64,000 bases of DNA from Natronoglomus mannanivorans (GTDB lineage: Archaea > Halobacteriota > Halobacteria > Halobacteriales > Natrialbaceae), in assembly GCA_025517485.1 (NCBI GenBank), contig JAOPKB010000001.1, positions 310,001 through 374,000 on the forward strand, written 5' to 3'. The translations under genes were made by a program, and so were the position numbers. Position 1 is the stretch's first letter. The number at the start of each line of letters is the position of its first letter. A model generated the notes under the pieces. The model saw only the letters and a list, made by a program, of their open reading frames with translations, was not told where the DNA came from and made no database searches. Positions 1-8,579 of the stretch are shown piece after piece.

Positions 1-489
1 GAAGTCCACGCACTGTTCCTCGCGATTCTTGCGGAGCCGTTTCCCAACGGAATCGCCCACTACGCGGCCGGCGGGGTCCTCGTCGGGCTCGGCGTCACCA
101 TCATCTACCTCGGGACGGGACGTATCGCCGGCGCGAGTACGTTCCTCGAGTCGACGCTGTCCTACGGCTCGAGTCTCTCCCGGTTCCAGCAATATCGACC
201 TTCGCGCGACTGGCGGGTCGTATTCACGCTCGGAATCGTCCTCGGCGCAGCCGTCTACGCGTTCACGTTGGGCGGCGGCGTCTGGGTCACGGAGGTCCAG
301 CCCTGGCGGCTGTTCCTCGGCGGCATCCTCATCGGAATCGGCACGCGCGTCGGCAAGGGGTGTACCTCCGGTCACGGCGTCTGTGGCGTCGGCTCCGCCT
401 CGCCGGCGTCGTTCGTCGGCGTTGCGACTTTCCTGTTGATCGCGATCGGGACCGCACAGCTGGTGCAGGCGGTGGGGGTGGGAATATGA
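1..489 (+). CDS. YeeE/YedE family membrane transporter subunit (5' truncated)
   Basis: The reading frame is open from the first base, so the N-terminus lies outside the window; 162 residues remain. It is an integral membrane protein with several hydrophobic segments and the family hallmark GKGCTSGHGVCG near residues 119-130, in which a conserved Cys sits in a Gly-rich turn. Known family members (YeeE/YedE, TsuA, PmpA/B) move thiosulfate or related sulfur compounds and often occur as two half-size genes. The next gene, 100 bp downstream, is the likely second half. The family call is firm; the substrate is inferred. Confidence 0.85.
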   Translation, partial: EVHALFLAILAEPFPNGIAHYAAGGVLVGLGVTIIYLGTGRIAGASTFLESTLSYGSSLSRFQQYRPSRDWRVVFTLGIVLGAAVYAFTLGGGVWVTEVQPWRLFLGGILIGIGTRVGKGCTSGHGVCGVGSASPASFVGVATFLLIAIGTAQLVQAVGVGI

Positions 490-589
490 ACCGCGGGGCG
501 TCCTCGAGCGTCCATTCGGGGGGTATCGCGTCTCGGCTGGAGCGACCGGTGCGAACAGCGCGCTCGAATCGAATCGGGAGGGACGACCG

Positions 590-1057
590 ATGAGCGCCGA
601 ACACGAGCAGCACCCGCTGTTCATGCCCATCGTCTTCGTCGGCGGGCTCGTCTTCGGCTTCGGCCTCGCGCTGAGTAACATGGCCCAGCCGGAGGTCGTC
701 CTGAGCTTCCTCCTGTTCGAGGACTTCGGCCTCCTGTTCGTCATGTTCGGGGCTGCGATCGTGACCGGCATCACGTTCTTCGGCGCGATTCACTTCCTCG
801 ACAGCGCACCGCTGACCGGCGGCCGCTACGCACGCCGGTTGAAGACCCTCGACAAGAACGTCGTCATCGGCGGCGGCATCTTCGGTGTCGGCTGGGGGCT
901 CTCAGGAATCTGTCCCGGCGCGGCCTACGCCAGCGTCGGCATCGGCAACCTCCCGATCCTCTACGGCATCGCCGGGATGTTCATCGGGGCCTACGTGCAG
1001 GGCTACTGGCGCTCGAGCACCCCCGACGCCGAGCCGGCGGCGGCGAAGGCGGACTGA
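590..1057 (+). CDS. YeeE/YedE family protein, second half-transporter
   Basis: This is a 155-residue membrane protein with about four hydrophobic segments. It carries the second YeeE-type signature GICPGAAYASVGIGN near residues 104-118, again centred on a conserved Cys. It follows the truncated YeeE gene on the same strand, and the pair looks like a split two-component sulfur (thiosulfate-type) transporter, as in PmpA/PmpB families. The C-terminus is a short Ala/Glu tail in the cytoplasm. The ATG at 590 is the only good start; a GGAGGG stretch lies about 10 nt upstream. Substrate specificity is not visible in the sequence. Confidence 0.85.
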   Translation: MSAEHEQHPLFMPIVFVGGLVFGFGLALSNMAQPEVVLSFLLFEDFGLLFVMFGAAIVTGITFFGAIHFLDSAPLTGGRYARRLKTLDKNVVIGGGIFGVGWGLSGICPGAAYASVGIGNLPILYGIAGMFIGAYVQGYWRSSTPDAEPAAAKAD

Positions 1058-1169
1058 ACCCCCCAGATCCGGCTTCGGATCTCGAGTGAGGGCCTGCTTC
1101 TCGCCGTCACCACTGTTTCTCACTCGAGCCGGCCGGTTTGCAGAGATGCCTGACGGCCACTCCAGAAAA

Positions 1170-1176
1170 CATATAT
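1170..1176 (+). promoter_or_regulatory. TATA box for the gene at 1199
   Basis: The AT-rich CATATAT lies 23-29 nt before the ATG at 1199. This is the spacing expected for a leaderless haloarchaeal transcript. Confidence 0.5.
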
Positions 1177-1198
1177 CGGTCGTCTTGTTGAAATTCGT

Positions 1199-2455
1199 AT
1201 GCTCCTCGGGAGACGAACGGCCTTCGCAGCGCTCGGTCTGGGCGTCAGTAGCGTCGGCTTCTGGCAACGCCGACGAATCGCACGCCGACCGGCTCTCGAG
1301 ACGTTCGCGACGGTCCGAGCGATTCCGGTGCCGACCGTCGAGGCCGGTGCGATCGTCACCGACGCCCACCTCGAGGCCTCGCTCGAGCGTGTCCAGCGGA
1401 CGGTCGACGAGGCGTCGGCGTTGCCGGATGTCGACAGAGATGACCTCCCGGAACTCGCGGTCGGTAGACCGGACGAACTGGCGGACGCCTCACACGCGGA
1501 TCGACGCCGCACGCTCGAGGATTGGCGCGCCGCTACGGAGGACGTTCACGCGAGCGTCGCCGAGTTCAGGTATCCGGAATCGATCGACGAAACCGACGTC
1601 GAGACACGTCTCGAGCGGGAGCGAGCGGCACTCACCGATCTCGAAGTCGAGACCGAGTACTACGGTCGGACGTTCACCGACGCGGTCGTCCAGCACGGCG
1701 AGGCCGAGGCTAGATACCGACGAGCCGGCCGTCGGCTCGAGCTCACGGCCGACCGCGAACTCGACGGCGTCAGCGCTTACCGGCTTGCCTGGCGCTACCT
1801 CGAGCGAGCGGCCGCCGAACGTCACGACGGGACGTGGTTCGCGGCCGGTATCGACCACGCCACGGACACGCTCGCTCGCGACGAAAGCGACTACACCAAC
1901 CGGGTTACCCGGACGCTCGAAACCGTCCATGAGTCCGTCGCGAGCAGCCGGGACGCTGTCGACGTAACACACCACGACGACGAAGTCGAGCGCAACTACG
2001 CCAGTACGATCGTCTGGCGATGGCTGTCCACGAGAGACGTCGATCGAGTCGGCGGCGTGCCGTCGACGGCGATCGACCTCCGGGACGCGTGTCGCGCGTA
2101 CACCTTCCTCCAGTGTCTCGACGCGTTCGTCGAGATCCCTGCCCCGGAGTTCTGGTCCGAGGGCGACTGGACCGTCGCGGTCGAGGCCCTCGAGCCGGCG
2201 AAACGCCGGGCGATCGAGCGGATCACGGCTGCGACCGACGAGTACGGTGACGATCCCCTCGGTCGATGGTTGCTCGCCGTCGCAGCCGACCGTCTCGAGG
2301 ACGGCGATCGGTGTCTCGAGCGGGCGGCCAACGGAGCGAACCACCTCTCGGCCGACGACTGGCGAGAGCAGCGGCTGGATGCGTTTCTCCAGTATCGACT
2401 CGCAGGCGTGTTCGCCGATCGAATCGGCGAGACGATGGCGCTCGTAGCCGAGTGA
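1199..2455 (+). CDS. Haloarchaeal hypothetical protein, N-terminally anchored, helical
   Basis: The product has 418 residues. The first ~20 residues are hydrophobic and are followed by a basic cluster (QRRRIARR), consistent with a single N-terminal anchor. The rest is acidic and predominantly helical, with repeated Arg/Glu/Ala-rich stretches resembling helical-hairpin repeats (residues ~50-400). I recognise no catalytic motif. The ATG at 1199 fits the TATA box at 1170. It has no operon partner in close register: the next gene has its own promoter. Function unknown. Confidence 0.7.
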   Translation: MLLGRRTAFAALGLGVSSVGFWQRRRIARRPALETFATVRAIPVPTVEAGAIVTDAHLEASLERVQRTVDEASALPDVDRDDLPELAVGRPDELADASHADRRRTLEDWRAATEDVHASVAEFRYPESIDETDVETRLERERAALTDLEVETEYYGRTFTDAVVQHGEAEARYRRAGRRLELTADRELDGVSAYRLAWRYLERAAAERHDGTWFAAGIDHATDTLARDESDYTNRVTRTLETVHESVASSRDAVDVTHHDDEVERNYASTIVWRWLSTRDVDRVGGVPSTAIDLRDACRAYTFLQCLDAFVEIPAPEFWSEGDWTVAVEALEPAKRRAIERITAATDEYGDDPLGRWLLAVAADRLEDGDRCLERAANGANHLSADDWREQRLDAFLQYRLAGVFADRIGETMALVAE

Positions 2456-2513
2456 GCGTGTGTCGTCGAGAGCGATTTTCCCGTCGACTCGATGGCGGCC
2501 GCGAAACAGGCAG

Positions 2514-2521
2514 TATTATTA
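2514..2521 (+). promoter_or_regulatory. TATA box for the glycine-zipper gene
   Basis: ATTATTA lies 28-35 nt before the ATG at 2549. This supports that start over the ATG further upstream at 2492, which lies before the box. Confidence 0.5.
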
Positions 2522-2548
2522 ACACCTCCCAACTCGTTGTCCCGACCG

Positions 2549-2746
2549 ATGGTCCGACTCGAGCCACCCTGTTTGCGATCGAAACACGCCTCCCGCGGCG
2601 CGGCCGAGGGAGCGAAACTAGGCGGGAAGATCGGCGGCGTGGGCGGTCCGGCGACCGGGGCCGTCGGCGCGGGCGTCGGTGCGGCGACCGGCTACCTCGC
2701 GGGGACGGCCCGCGATCAGGTCGAGACGGTGCTCAAGCCCTGGTAG
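2549..2746 (+). CDS. Small glycine-zipper-like protein
   Basis: A 65-residue protein. Residues ~20-52 are a Gly/Ala-rich segment with repeated GxxxG spacing (GAKLGGKIGGVGG, then GAVGAGVGAATGYLAG), typical of glycine-zipper membrane helices. The upstream ATG at 2492 is in frame but lies before the probable TATA box, so the start at 2549 (leaderless) is preferred. It could oligomerise in the membrane. No function can be assigned. It sits alone between a hypothetical gene and tyrS. Confidence 0.6.
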   Translation: MVRLEPPCLRSKHASRGAAEGAKLGGKIGGVGGPATGAVGAGVGAATGYLAGTARDQVETVLKPW

Positions 2747-2781
2747 TCGGGCGACAGGTGTGCCACCGCTGTTCAAGAAGT

Positions 2782-2788
2782 CATAAAT
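2782..2788 (+). promoter_or_regulatory. TATA box for tyrS
   Basis: CATAAAT is positioned 24-30 nt before the tyrS ATG at 2812, consistent with leaderless transcription. Confidence 0.5.
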
Positions 2789-2811
2789 CCTTCCTCCGGT
2801 TCCGTCGTTAC

Positions 2812-3822
2812 ATGAGCACGAGCACGAACGCGGACTCGGATCTCGACACCTACGAGCTGATCACGCGAAACGCGGACGAAGTCGTCACCGACGAGGAGGT
2901 ACGCGAACTCGCCGACGACCCGGACGGAAAACGCGCCTACGTCGGCTACGAACCCTCGGGCGTCCTCCACATCGGCCACCTGCTGACGGCGAACAAACTC
3001 ATCGACCTCCAGAACGCGGGGATGGAAGTCGTCGTCTTACTGGCCGACGTCCACGCCTACCTCAACGGCAAAGGCAGCTTCGAGGAGATCCGCGAGACCG
3101 CCGAGCAGATGAAAGCGCAGTTCCTCGCCTACGGGCTCGACGACGATACCACCGAATTCGTCTACGGCTCCGAGTACCAGTTAGAGGAGGAGTACACCCT
3201 CGACCTCCACACCCTCGAACTCGAGACCTCGCTCAATCGCGCCCAGCGGGCAATGGCCGAACTCCAGGGCGGCGAGACCGCGAAGGTCAGCCACGTCGTC
3301 TACCCCCTGATGCAGGCCCTGGACATCGAGTACCTCGACCTCGACCTCGCGGTCGGCGGGATGGACCAGCGCAAGGTCCACATGCTCGCCCGCGAGGAAC
3401 TGCCGACGCTCGACTACGACGTCCGACCAGCTCTCCACACCCCGATCGTCGCCGACCTCACCTCCGGCGAGGGGAAGATGTCCTCGAGTACGGGCGTCAC
3501 GATCTCGATGGAAGACAGCACCGAGGAACTCGAGGAGAAGGTCAACTCGGCGTTCTGTCCGCCGACGCGCGATCCCGATGGCGACCTCGAGAACCCCGTC
3601 CTCGAGCTGTTCGAGTACCACGTCTTCCCGCGGTTCGAGGAGGTCGTCGTCGAGCGCCCCGAGAAGTACGGCGGTGATCTCACGTACACCGCTTACGACG
3701 ACCTCGCGGCGGACTTGGAGTCCGGCGAACTCCACCCCGCAGACGCGAAGGGGACGCTCTCGAGCTACCTCGACGAGTTGATTGCACCGGGTCGGGAGAA
3801 GTTGCGCGAGCTGCGGTCGTAA
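2812..3822 (+). CDS. tyrS: Tyrosyl-tRNA synthetase
   Basis: A 336-residue class I aminoacyl-tRNA synthetase that activates tyrosine with ATP and charges tRNA-Tyr in the cytoplasm. The HIGH signature is intact (LHIGHLL, residues ~46-52), and the KMSKS loop appears as KMSSS (residues ~221-225), the usual archaeal/eukaryotic variant. YEPSG near the N-terminus and GGMDQRK in the middle are tyrosine-site motifs of this family. The frame extends far upstream without a stop, but the ATG at 2812 fits both the TATA box at 2782 and the family N-terminus. Length matches archaeal TyrRS, which lacks the bacterial S4-like tail. Confidence 0.97.
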   Translation: MSTSTNADSDLDTYELITRNADEVVTDEEVRELADDPDGKRAYVGYEPSGVLHIGHLLTANKLIDLQNAGMEVVVLLADVHAYLNGKGSFEEIRETAEQMKAQFLAYGLDDDTTEFVYGSEYQLEEEYTLDLHTLELETSLNRAQRAMAELQGGETAKVSHVVYPLMQALDIEYLDLDLAVGGMDQRKVHMLAREELPTLDYDVRPALHTPIVADLTSGEGKMSSSTGVTISMEDSTEELEEKVNSAFCPPTRDPDGDLENPVLELFEYHVFPRFEEVVVERPEKYGGDLTYTAYDDLAADLESGELHPADAKGTLSSYLDELIAPGREKLRELRS

Positions 3823-3871
3823 GGTCGTAGGAGAACCGGTTCGCAGGACACTACCGTACCTGTCGTGGCCA

Positions 3872-3877
3872 TTATAT
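3872..3877 (+). promoter_or_regulatory. TATA box for the gene at 3901
   Basis: TTATAT lies 24-29 nt upstream of the ATG at 3901 and marks that ATG, rather than the one at 3865, as the start. Confidence 0.5.
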
Positions 3878-3900
3878 GCGGCCGGTCCACACCTTTTCGC

Positions 3901-4467
3901 ATGAACGCGACGACTGACGGAACCTTCCGCGTCCTTCCTGGTCGGACCGACGACGAGTGGCTCCTTCTCGAGGTCGAATCGGCCGATCCGACTTACGTCC
4001 CAGCGGCAGACGCGCCCGATCTCGAGGTGGGAAACCGGGTCGAGGTCACCCTCGAGTGGGACGACGACGATCCCACGATCGCCGAGTGGTCGCTCCTCGA
4101 GCCGACACGATTTCACTTCGTCCGGACCGAAGAGCCCGTGTTTCAGGCCGCACAGGCGTGTTTCGAGGAGGCCCGAAAGGCGGGCGAGCCGATGAACTCG
4201 CGGGTCACCTACAACACGGACAATCAGGCAAACGGCGTCGTCTACACCTTCGCCGCTCAGTCCGGCCAACGCGACCTCTTCGCTGAATTTCGTGACGGGG
4301 GCAAACCCCTCGAGCCGCTGGTCGCCCGCGTTGCCGACTCCGAATCCGAGACACCGCCGTTTTCGGTGTGGGTGCTCGACGTCCCCGAACCGTTCGTCCT
4401 GGTGTACATCGTCTTCGATCAGGACGGATTGCTCGCGGAGACGATGGACGAAACGTACGGGTCGTAG
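3901..4467 (+). CDS. Haloarchaeal hypothetical protein (DUF6663-like)
   Basis: A soluble acidic protein of 188 residues without signal peptide or membrane segment. The N-terminal ~65 residues look like a small beta-barrel-type domain (FRVLPGR, EWLLLEV, NRVEVTLEW). A longer alpha/beta part follows, with the conserved-looking NTDNQANGVVYTF near residues 104-116. It resembles proteins annotated DUF6663 in haloarchaea, recalled from memory and not verified. Start chosen from the TATA box at 3872. Monocistronic; converges with the PGF-CTERM gene. Function unknown. Confidence 0.65.
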   Translation: MNATTDGTFRVLPGRTDDEWLLLEVESADPTYVPAADAPDLEVGNRVEVTLEWDDDDPTIAEWSLLEPTRFHFVRTEEPVFQAAQACFEEARKAGEPMNSRVTYNTDNQANGVVYTFAAQSGQRDLFAEFRDGGKPLEPLVARVADSESETPPFSVWVLDVPEPFVLVYIVFDQDGLLAETMDETYGS

Positions 4468-4527
4468 TCGTCGCCGACACCGTTCGACTGAAATCCGCGG
4501 TCGCGAGTGGACGAACGACGTCGAATA

Positions 4528-6795
4528 TCACCGACGTCGAGTGGCGATCACTGCAAGCGCGATTGCGAAGAGGGCGACGGAGGCGGTGAAGCCGGGCATC
4601 CCATCGCCGCCATCATCCGCTTCGACTGCCTCGACGGTGACGACGGTGGTGCGTTCGCTATCGGGTGACTCGACCGCGACATCGATCTCGCCAGCGTCCC
4701 CGAACGTCGCGTCGAACTCGAGGCGCTCGGATTCGTCAGCCGCTAACGTGACCGACTGTGTTTCGACAGTCTCGCCGTCGATCACGAGTACGATTTCAGC
4801 GTCGTCCGCACCACCGCCGACGTTCGTCACCGTCGCATCGATGGTCGCACGTTCACCTTCGTCGACCGTCTCCGGCACGTCGAGTGCCTCGAGCTCGAAC
4901 TCGGCAGGTGGCAGTACCTCGAGCGTCCCGGTTTCCTGATCGTCGTGTAACTCGACGACGTGCGTGGCCGTCCCTTGCTCGTCGTGAGCGTAAGTGATCG
5001 TCTCCGTAGAGCCGCCGGCATCGATCTCGACGCGTTCGGTAGCGACCCGGTCGCCGTCGACGCGAAGCTCGACGGTGTCCACGACGGCGAGCTCGAGGTC
5101 GTTCGACAGCTCGAGGTCGATCTCGTACTCGCTGTCCTGGGCTGTCTCATCGGGGAGAGCGATCGACTCGAGGCTCACGTTCGCCGGGTCGGCGACGGTG
5201 AGGTCGCCGAGGTCCTGTCCTTCGATCTCGACGGGGCCGGACGCGTCCGCGGTCCACTCGAGTGTCGTGGCCGTCTCCCCGTCGGCGTCGACGTGGACGG
5301 TACTCGTGGTGACGTCCTCGCCGTCGACGAGGACCGTCACAGTCTCGGAGCCGGGACCGCCGGTGTTCGCGTAGGTGGCGGTCGCCTCGACAGTGGTCCC
5401 CGCGACGGCCGCTTCCGTGTCGAACGCGGCGTCGACGAACTCGATGTTCGGTGGCTCGAGAACCTCGACGGTGACGGTGTCACTTTCACCGGCGACGGTG
5501 GCCGTGAGCTCGGTCTGGCCGATAGAGGTGGCGTCCAGCCAGCCGTCAGAGACGGAGGCGACAGCCTCCTCAGAGTCGTAGTCGGCGACCTCAGTTGCCG
5601 TGACGCTCGAGCCGTCGTCGAGGGTGAGTTCGACGGTGACCGAAGTGGTTTCGCCCTCGCCGATCGACGGTTGGGAGACGGTGAGGTCGACGTCTTGGAC
5701 CTGCCACTCGAGGATGGGGTACTCGTCGGTCGCCGTCCAGTAGTTGTCGAAGTCGAGGTCCATGTTGGCCTCGGCGTCGGCGCCGGTCATTTCGTCGGTG
5801 TTGAGACCGCCATTATGTTCTGCGTCACCACCGATTCCTTCACTTGTTCTTGAATCATCGATTTCCCAATAACTTTCAGTGGGAAATGGTGCATTAGCGT
5901 CTATTCCTCCGGCGAGTCTACCGGACCACTCGTGGGTATGATCAACACTGCCCACGGTATACACTCCGCTTACAGATCCATCGATACTTCCAAATAGACC
6001 ACCATTGACTGGTCCTTCAACATTTACATTTGCATAGGACTGTCGAACAAATCCATCACTTGAATGGCTGCCAACAAGTCCTCCGACATGCCGATCACTA
6101 GATTGGACGTTTCCAGTTGCATACGATTCGATGAGGGTTGCATCACTGCTGGTTGCACCAACTATTCCACCGATATATCCGTCCCCAGTGACGGAGATGT
6201 CGGCGCTTGTGCGTTCGATGTCTGCGCTTTCGCCTGCATTTCCAGTAATCCCACCAGCATAATCATTATCAATTTCAACACTTCCAGATATAGTGACAGA
6301 CTCAACCTTGCCTGATAGAATACCACTGACACCTCCCCCTCGCTCTAGTCCGCGGACGTACACATCCGCTAATTCAATATTCTTGACGTTACCAGACAGT
6401 TCACCGAACAAGCCGACATAAGGGTCACTGGACCGATCGATGGTAAGCCCAGTGATGGAATGACCTTTACCATCAAGTGTGCCATCGAAGGGGCTTCCGC
6501 TCCGGTCGCCATGTTCGCTATCACCGATTGGTTCGAAGCCAGCACCGCCATTCCACGACTTGGTATCACTTGCGTTGATATCGTTTCCAAGAATGTAGTG
6601 GGCGGTAAGCTCCTGATTCATCGCCTGAAGTTCCTCGACAGTAGTAATGACGTAGGGATTATCTTCAGTACCATCGCCTTCAACATTGCTGAGATCGACA
6701 GACTGAACCGTATCGGCCGCCTGTAAAGCACTTCCGGTCATTCCTACTCCGATGATCAGAAAGGTCAATATGAACCAAGTTCTAACTCTCTTCAT
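4528..6795 (-). CDS. Secreted PGF-CTERM surface protein with GLUG repeats and CARDB-like domains
   Basis: A 755-residue exported protein. The N-terminus is a Sec-type signal (residues ~1-27, MKRVRTWF then a hydrophobic stretch). Residues ~100-300 hold GLUG-type repeats (YVGLFGELSG, GGITGNAG, GGIVGATSS, GGLVGSHSS). Residues ~370-450 resemble a Big-type domain, and ~450-720 contain three CARDB-like immunoglobulin folds (NTGGPGSETV, NVGGGADDAEIV). The C-terminus is a PGF-CTERM signal: DGMPGF, a transmembrane helix and ATRRR. In the known pathway ArtA archaeosortase removes this and attaches lipid, leaving an S-layer-associated protein. The half encoded by roughly 5820-6795 is visibly AT-richer than the rest. 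Confidence 0.88.
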   Translation of the reverse strand: MKRVRTWFILTFLIIGVGMTGSALQAADTVQSVDLSNVEGDGTEDNPYVITTVEELQAMNQELTAHYILGNDINASDTKSWNGGAGFEPIGDSEHGDRSGSPFDGTLDGKGHSITGLTIDRSSDPYVGLFGELSGNVKNIELADVYVRGLERGGGVSGILSGKVESVTISGSVEIDNDYAGGITGNAGESADIERTSADISVTGDGYIGGIVGATSSDATLIESYATGNVQSSDRHVGGLVGSHSSDGFVRQSYANVNVEGPVNGGLFGSIDGSVSGVYTVGSVDHTHEWSGRLAGGIDANAPFPTESYWEIDDSRTSEGIGGDAEHNGGLNTDEMTGADAEANMDLDFDNYWTATDEYPILEWQVQDVDLTVSQPSIGEGETTSVTVELTLDDGSSVTATEVADYDSEEAVASVSDGWLDATSIGQTELTATVAGESDTVTVEVLEPPNIEFVDAAFDTEAAVAGTTVEATATYANTGGPGSETVTVLVDGEDVTTSTVHVDADGETATTLEWTADASGPVEIEGQDLGDLTVADPANVSLESIALPDETAQDSEYEIDLELSNDLELAVVDTVELRVDGDRVATERVEIDAGGSTETITYAHDEQGTATHVVELHDDQETGTLEVLPPAEFELEALDVPETVDEGERATIDATVTNVGGGADDAEIVLVIDGETVETQSVTLAADESERLEFDATFGDAGEIDVAVESPDSERTTVVTVEAVEADDGGDGMPGFTASVALFAIALAVIATRRR

Positions 6796-6853
6796 TTGAA
6801 TTTACTCTATCCGTTATTGTAGTAATAGATGCTGCTGTAATATATTTACAGGA

Positions 6854-7369
6854 CTAGTCCACCACTAATAATCTGTTGTTTTCTATATCATCCGACCAAC
6901 TAGAATCAGAAGGTGGATAAATAGTGAATTCGATCTCCCCAGTCGATTGATCTGGAGGAAGTTCGAGACCGGCATCAGCGGCGAAGTTAAATTCAACCTC
7001 GTTTTCATCACAACCTGTGCACTGTCCTGTTTCTCCGTCTAAAGCGTTGTCCATCCGTGCACTGTCGGCTTCCGCAACGACAGTCGCGTCCGTTACTTCA
7101 TTTCCGTTCTCATCAACAACATATACACTCACTTCGCGATCACTTGTGTCAATTGAACTATCATCAAATTCAACGTCTACTTCGGTATCTCCTTCGAACG
7201 CGTCGATTCCACCCAGAATCTGCATCATGATCCCGAGCGATGTCACACCAATGATCAACGCGATCACGAGTCTAATCGGCAACCCTTCGATCGCACGGTC
7301 GTCGTCGGTAAACGAGCGCTTCAACCTCGAGGGGTCCGGGGTCGATATCGTTCGTGGTTTGGAACCCAT
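6854..7369 (-). CDS. Type IV pilin-like membrane-anchored protein
   Basis: The product has 171 residues when started at the ATG at 7369, 24 nt past a TATA box. It has a basic leader (SRLKRSFTDDDRAIEG) followed by the hydrophobic LPIRLVIALIIGVTSLGIMM. This resembles a class III (prepilin-type) signal, with possible cleavage after Gly and the helix acting as the pilin N-terminal stalk. The exposed part is beta-rich, with a CTGC pair near residue ~123-126 that could form a disulfide. It is divergently transcribed from the HerA-like gene, and both promoters lie within 75 bp, linking it to the pilus locus. Its codons are AT-richer than its neighbours'. Pilin identity is inferred. Confidence 0.65.
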   Translation of the reverse strand: MGSKPRTISTPDPSRLKRSFTDDDRAIEGLPIRLVIALIIGVTSLGIMMQILGGIDAFEGDTEVDVEFDDSSIDTSDREVSVYVVDENGNEVTDATVVAEADSARMDNALDGETGQCTGCDENEVEFNFAADAGLELPPDQSTGEIEFTIYPPSDSSWSDDIENNRLLVVD

Positions 7370-7392
7370 ACGACCGTTCTGCTCGGGATCGT

Positions 7393-7399
7393 ATTTAAA
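7393..7399 (-). promoter_or_regulatory. TATA box of the pilin-like gene, minus strand
   Basis: TTTAAAT (minus strand) lies 24-30 nt upstream of the start at 7369. It forms half of a divergent promoter with the box at 7412. Confidence 0.6.
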
Positions 7400-7411
7400 C
7401 CTGAAATCGAA

Positions 7412-7418
7412 ATTTAAA
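7412..7418 (+). promoter_or_regulatory. TATA box of the HerA-like ATPase gene
   Basis: ATTTAAA lies 25-31 nt before the ATG at 7443. The 12-mer TCGAAATTTAAA is shared exactly with the promoter of the gene at 8580. Confidence 0.6.
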
Positions 7419-7442
7419 GTGGAAGACGAACCGAACGTTTCT

Positions 7443-8498
7443 ATGAGCTTCGTCATCGGACGCGGATCAGACGCCGAGACGGTTCAGGCAGGTCGTCTCG
7501 GCCGGTACCGCGCACTCGACGGAAGTGAAGGTGCCGAGTTGTTCATCGACCTCGATGGCCCCCACGCGATGTTGATCGTGGGCAAGCGTGGGTACGGCAA
7601 GTCGTTTACGCTGGGCGTCGTGGCCGAAGAACTCGCACGCGCGCCGGGCGTCGCGCCGGTGATCGTCGATCCCATGGGGGTATTCGGGACGCTCGCCGAT
7701 CCCGCCGACGGCGAGCCGGTTCCCGTCGAACTGATCGACGATCCGACGATCGCTGCCGCCACCCTCGATCCGCGGTCGTGGTGTTCGTTGCTCGGCCTCT
7801 CACCCGAGAGCGGCGCCGGCGGGCTCGTCTGGCAGGCGGCTCAGGAGAGCCGGACGCTCGAAGAGATGTGCCACCACATCGAGTCGACCGACGCACCGAG
7901 CACGGACAAACGTGCGGCGGTCAATCACGTCGATCTCGCCGCGTCGTGGGGCGTGTTCGATCCCGACGGTCTCGACGCGACTGAACTCGCCAGTACGGCC
8001 ATCTCCGTCGTGGACGTCTCCGGACTCGACGTCGCGCCGATGAACGCCGTCTGCCGTGGCATCGGTGAGGCGCTGTACCGGGCGCGAATCGACGACGCGA
8101 TCGACCGACTCCCGTGGCTGCTGATCGACGAGGCCCACACCTTCTTCGACGGCGTCGCGGAGGCGGCCCTTCACACGATTCTCACGCGCGGCCGTGCACC
8201 GGGTGTCAGTCTCGTACTCGCGACCCAGCGTCCCAGCGCGGTCTCCGAGACCGCGATCTCACAGTCCGACGTGTTGATCTCTCACCGCCTGACCGCCGAG
8301 GCGGACCTGAACGCGCTGGACGCCGCCCAACCGACCTACATGAACGAGTCACTCGACGAGCGGCTTCCGACCGATCCCGGTCAGGTGGTCGTGATCGACG
8401 ACGCGACCGAGACGATCCACGCCGCACAGATCCGATTTCGTGACACGCCACACGGTGGTGAGAGTCCGAGCGCGCGCGAGATCGCCGGCCTCGAGTGA
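7443..8498 (+). CDS. HerA/FtsK-like P-loop ATPase
   Basis: A 351-residue soluble ATPase. Walker A is GKRGYGKS (residues 47-54), Walker B is LLIDEAH (226-232), and a sensor-like VLATQRPS follows at 258-265; this set is typical of the HerA/DUF87 branch of the FtsK superfamily. There are no membrane segments. HerA-type enzymes translocate DNA, and relatives (VirB4, archaeal CedB) power secretion or DNA import. Here it is the first gene of a block encoding a PilB-type ATPase, a TadC-type membrane protein and pilin-like proteins, so an accessory motor role is plausible. The ATG at 7443 fits its TATA box; an upstream in-frame extension overlaps the divergent gene and is not used. Confidence 0.8.
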   Translation: MSFVIGRGSDAETVQAGRLGRYRALDGSEGAELFIDLDGPHAMLIVGKRGYGKSFTLGVVAEELARAPGVAPVIVDPMGVFGTLADPADGEPVPVELIDDPTIAAATLDPRSWCSLLGLSPESGAGGLVWQAAQESRTLEEMCHHIESTDAPSTDKRAAVNHVDLAASWGVFDPDGLDATELASTAISVVDVSGLDVAPMNAVCRGIGEALYRARIDDAIDRLPWLLIDEAHTFFDGVAEAALHTILTRGRAPGVSLVLATQRPSAVSETAISQSDVLISHRLTAEADLNALDAAQPTYMNESLDERLPTDPGQVVVIDDATETIHAAQIRFRDTPHGGESPSAREIAGLE

Positions 8499-8548
8499 GT
8501 TCTCGCCACTGCAGGGGATCAGCCACTCCCGATCAGTGCGGTGTCGAA

Positions 8549-8555
8549 ATTTAAA
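8549..8555 (+). promoter_or_regulatory. TATA box for the coiled-coil gene
   Basis: ATTTAAA lies 25-31 nt before the ATG at 8580. It rules out the more upstream in-frame start at 8541, which overlaps it. Confidence 0.6.
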
Positions 8556-8579
8556 TGCGATCGGGAAGCCAGCAACGGT

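Noticed and set aside
2266..2811. Upstream extension of the tyrS frame
   Set aside because: Extra residues are absent from TyrRS proteins and the TATA box at 2782 fits the ATG at 2812.
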